14,501 nt of DNA, taken from positions 1-14,501 of the forward strand of contig DEHT01000032.1 in NCBI GenBank assembly GCA_002352045.1. The letters run 5' to 3'. How positions within the stretch are numbered: the stretch's first letter is position 1; the number at the start of each line of letters is the position of its first letter. Below the pieces are notes generated by a model. It searched no databases. It was not told the DNA's origin and saw only the letters and a list, made by a program, of their open reading frames with translations. The position numbers were made by a program, and so were the translations under genes. This document shows, one piece after another, positions 12,621-14,501 of the stretch. The DNA is from Chitinophagaceae bacterium UBA2793 (GTDB lineage: Bacteria; Bacteroidota; Bacteroidia; Chitinophagales; Chitinophagaceae).

Positions 12621-14501
12621 TTAACGGATTAAAATACTTGTGCCTTTTTCAAAAATTTTAAGCCCTGTTACAGGATGAATATAATTTACCATCCACACAT
12701 AGGTACCGGCATCTGCATTCACACCCTTAAATCTTCCATCCCATCCATTGGTTGGTACGGATGTAGAAAAAACCAATTGACCAAACCGATTAAAAACTCT
12801 TAATGAAAACTCTTTTGCAAGATCGGCATTGATGGCTTTTAGGCGGTCATTCAACCCATCGTTATTGGGTGTAAAAGCGGTGGGTACTTTTATCAAGCAG
12901 TTATCTAATACTGTTACATAAATTTCATCAGCACCCATGCATCCATGGTTATTCACCTGCAATCTGTAATTTGCCGAAGAAGGTCCCGTAACAATTTTTG
13001 AACGAACCGCACCTGTATTCCATAAATAGGTATACCCTGCAATGGAATCCACTCCTATTTGTGTGGTCATTTGCGGGCATAGTGTAATATCTTCTCCAAG
13101 ATTAAAAACTGGCACCTTATAAATTTGTGTAGTTTGATTGTAACTATAATCTCCACAAAAACGATCGGTAGCAGTTAGTATAATATTATAGCTTCCTTCA
13201 TTAGAATAAGTAAAGTTTACATTGGGTTGATTGGAAAATGTAACACCGTTTCCATTTTGCCATGTAAAATTACTCACATTGTTCCCTAAAATATTTGCAA
13301 TAAGATTTACTTGATCATTGCTACAGTATTGGTTATTCAAACCGGAAAAACTTACCCTTGGCGTATCTGTAACCACTATCTGCAGCGTTGAATCGCTTGT
13401 GCAGCCGTAGATATCAGTGGCTGTTAAAACTACACTATAATTTCCGGGATTTGTAAATGTATGAGCTGGCGGGGTTTGTCCGTTAAAGCTAAACCCATCG
13501 CTATAGTTCCAATGATAATTTAAATTATTTCCATTGGAACTGTTGATTACATTAAAGTTGCTGTTTCGGCAAATCGTGTCGGCACTTATTGTAAAACCTG
13601 CATTAAAAGCATTGTTCAATGTATAAGTTCTGCTAAGGGTATCGCTACAGGTACCGTTTGAAACTATTAATTGTACCGAGGCGGTAGGTATTGTAACAGG
13701 AAACTCATGCATAACTGATTGCCCGGTTAAAATTGTGCCATCACTGAATGTCCATTGCCAAAAGTTAATTCCATTTCCTCCGGGATGTGAAAGCACTAAG
13801 GTATCTGTAACACATCCAAAATGTACCGAATCGTTGAACGCAGCAGATGGGCGGCCAAGCACATTAAACGAAATGGTTTCAGCTACATTTTGTGCAGCAT
13901 AGCATGTATCTAAAACACTGTTTCCATCCGCTCCTGCAATATTGTGAATGGTAAAATTTCCAAATGTATTGATAGGCTGAGATAAATGTAATGTAATGGC
14001 ATTGGTATAGCCAAGGGTACAGGTTGCATCGGTTGATACTGAAGATATATTTACAGGGGCCGGGCCTGTTATTGAAAATTCTGAACCATTTAAATTAATA
14101 CTGTTGCATAAAATAGAATGGCTATAAAATATTTTAATGGCTTGCGGAGAACAACGATCGTATTGTAGCGAATCATAAACTGGGGCTGGCGCCTGTGTTG
14201 TAGAGAAGGGGAATGCAGTAGCTGGGGGCATAAAAGCAAAACAACTATCAGAAACTGTATTACCATCGCTACCGGTATTGATGTTTACACTAAAGTTACC
14301 TGCAGGCAGGTTGCCCGATAGCGTTAGAACAACCTGAGTAGTGGTTGAGCCTGTACAATTAGATGTAATTCCGGTTACATTTAGTCCGCCGGGAGAAACT
14401 GTAAACTCTGACCCTGTTGCCGAAATACTATTACAAGCAACGGGTTTATCAAAATTAACAACAACTCTAAAGGGCTTGCACTCATCAAAAGTTACTGATT
14501 G
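12621..14501 (-). CDS. Type IX secretion cargo with Ig/PKD-like repeats and CHU_C C-terminus (5' partial)
   Basis: The frame stays open to the window edge, giving 626 visible residues and no N-terminus; the ATG at 14231 is merely an internal methionine. Numbering from the edge: two tandem repeats of about 110 residues (about 1-90 and 113-203) share four cysteines (8/23/49/87 and 117/132/161/200), a CNSI motif, GSEF and DGNxVxDxC, recalling SbsA-type Ig-like domains. Then come three PKD-like domains (about 216-300, 301-385 and 386-470, with WQWTFSDG, YHWNYSDG, FTWQNGNG and the GNYSVVLTATD type strand), one further Ig-like segment with YLWNTGA (about 470-535), and the sorting domain (536-626: VPTAFTPNNDGLNDRL, LRVFNRFGQLVF, GWDGRFKG, GTYVWMV, ending KGTSILIR). 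That ending is the type B T9SS signal, so the protein should be exported across the outer membrane and fixed or released at the surface as an adhesin- or gliding-type protein. Confidence 0.93.
   Translation of the reverse strand, partial: QSVTFDECKPFRVVVNFDKPVACNSISATGSEFTVSPGGLNVTGITSNCTGSTTTQVVLTLSGNLPAGNFSVNINTGSDGNTVSDSCFAFMPPATAFPFSTTQAPAPVYDSLQYDRCSPQAIKIFYSHSILCNSINLNGSEFSITGPAPVNISSVSTDATCTLGYTNAITLHLSQPINTFGNFTIHNIAGADGNSVLDTCYAAQNVAETISFNVLGRPSAAFNDSVHFGCVTDTLVLSHPGGNGINFWQWTFSDGTILTGQSVMHEFPVTIPTASVQLIVSNGTCSDTLSRTYTLNNAFNAGFTISADTICRNSNFNVINSSNGNNLNYHWNYSDGFSFNGQTPPAHTFTNPGNYSVVLTATDIYGCTSDSTLQIVVTDTPRVSFSGLNNQYCSNDQVNLIANILGNNVSNFTWQNGNGVTFSNQPNVNFTYSNEGSYNIILTATDRFCGDYSYNQTTQIYKVPVFNLGEDITLCPQMTTQIGVDSIAGYTYLWNTGAVRSKIVTGPSSANYRLQVNNHGCMGADEIYVTVLDNCLIKVPTAFTPNNDGLNDRLKAINADLAKEFSLRVFNRFGQLVFSTSVPTNGWDGRFKGVNADAGTYVWMVNYIHPVTGLKIFEKGTSILIR

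Noticed and set aside
14229..14231. ATG as the start of the T9SS cargo
   Set aside because: The frame continues without a stop to 14501 and the added residues are a clear copy of the downstream repeat, so this Met is internal.
1..14501. Defence system, mobile element, CRISPR or biosynthetic cluster
   Set aside because: No transposase, integrase, nuclease, toxin-antitoxin or regular repeat array was found on either strand; genes are mostly core housekeeping.

Overview
The window looks like chromosomal DNA from a Bacteroidota bacterium, most likely of the Chitinophagaceae/Chitinophagales type. The evidence is the AT-rich composition, the repeated promoter -7 box TAnnTTTG (the phylum's signature) at short distances from start codons, the lack of clear Shine-Dalgarno sequences, a giant secreted protein ending in the CHU_C / gliding-motility-associated C-terminal domain used by the type IX secretion system, and GLPGLI/DUF4412-like secreted protein style. 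It is dominated by housekeeping genes. I see no prophage, insertion sequence, CRISPR array, toxin-antitoxin pair or obvious defence island, and no rRNA or tRNA gene. No intergenic gap exceeds 300 bases.

Region by region. Positions 1-1065 (minus strand): rpsL-rpsG, the start of the str operon, with a very clear TTTTG-N18-TACCTTTG promoter, a perfect hairpin between the two cistrons, and a strong intrinsic terminator directly after rpsG. Positions 1040-2154 (minus): ilvE with its own terminator. Positions 2212-3723 (plus): a tight three-gene operon with overlapping cistrons, made of an uncharacterised protein that resembles the DNA polymerase III psi subunit (HolD), the nucleotide-pool sanitising enzyme RdgB, and a hotdog-fold thioesterase. 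Positions 3738-6823 (minus): a cytoplasmic TPR protein, a phosphosulfolactate synthase (ComA family) and shikimate dehydrogenase AroE. Positions 6983-8036: two small secreted proteins of unknown role that converge on a shared bidirectional terminator. Positions 8202-11887 (minus): prs, rplY (long CTC-type L25) and yidC, each with its own -7 box; terminators follow rplY and yidC. Positions 11919-14501: radC (plus) converging with zero spacing on a large secreted T9SS cargo whose N-terminus lies beyond the window edge.

The genes fall into themes rather than one pathway: translation and membrane insertion (S12, S7, L25, YidC), nucleotide supply and hygiene (Prs, RdgB, perhaps the psi-like protein with RadC), amino acid and aromatic biosynthesis (IlvE, AroE), and envelope/surface proteins. 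The parts most worth a second look are the psi-like gene coupled to rdgB, the ComA homologue in an organism not expected to make coenzyme M, the four-cysteine tandem repeats at the front of the T9SS cargo (visible only if reading continues to the window edge), the S12-S7 intercistronic hairpin, and palindromes that overlap the yidC and comA promoters. Two start codons (rplY, comA) are moved downstream because the longest open frames run back into their own promoters.
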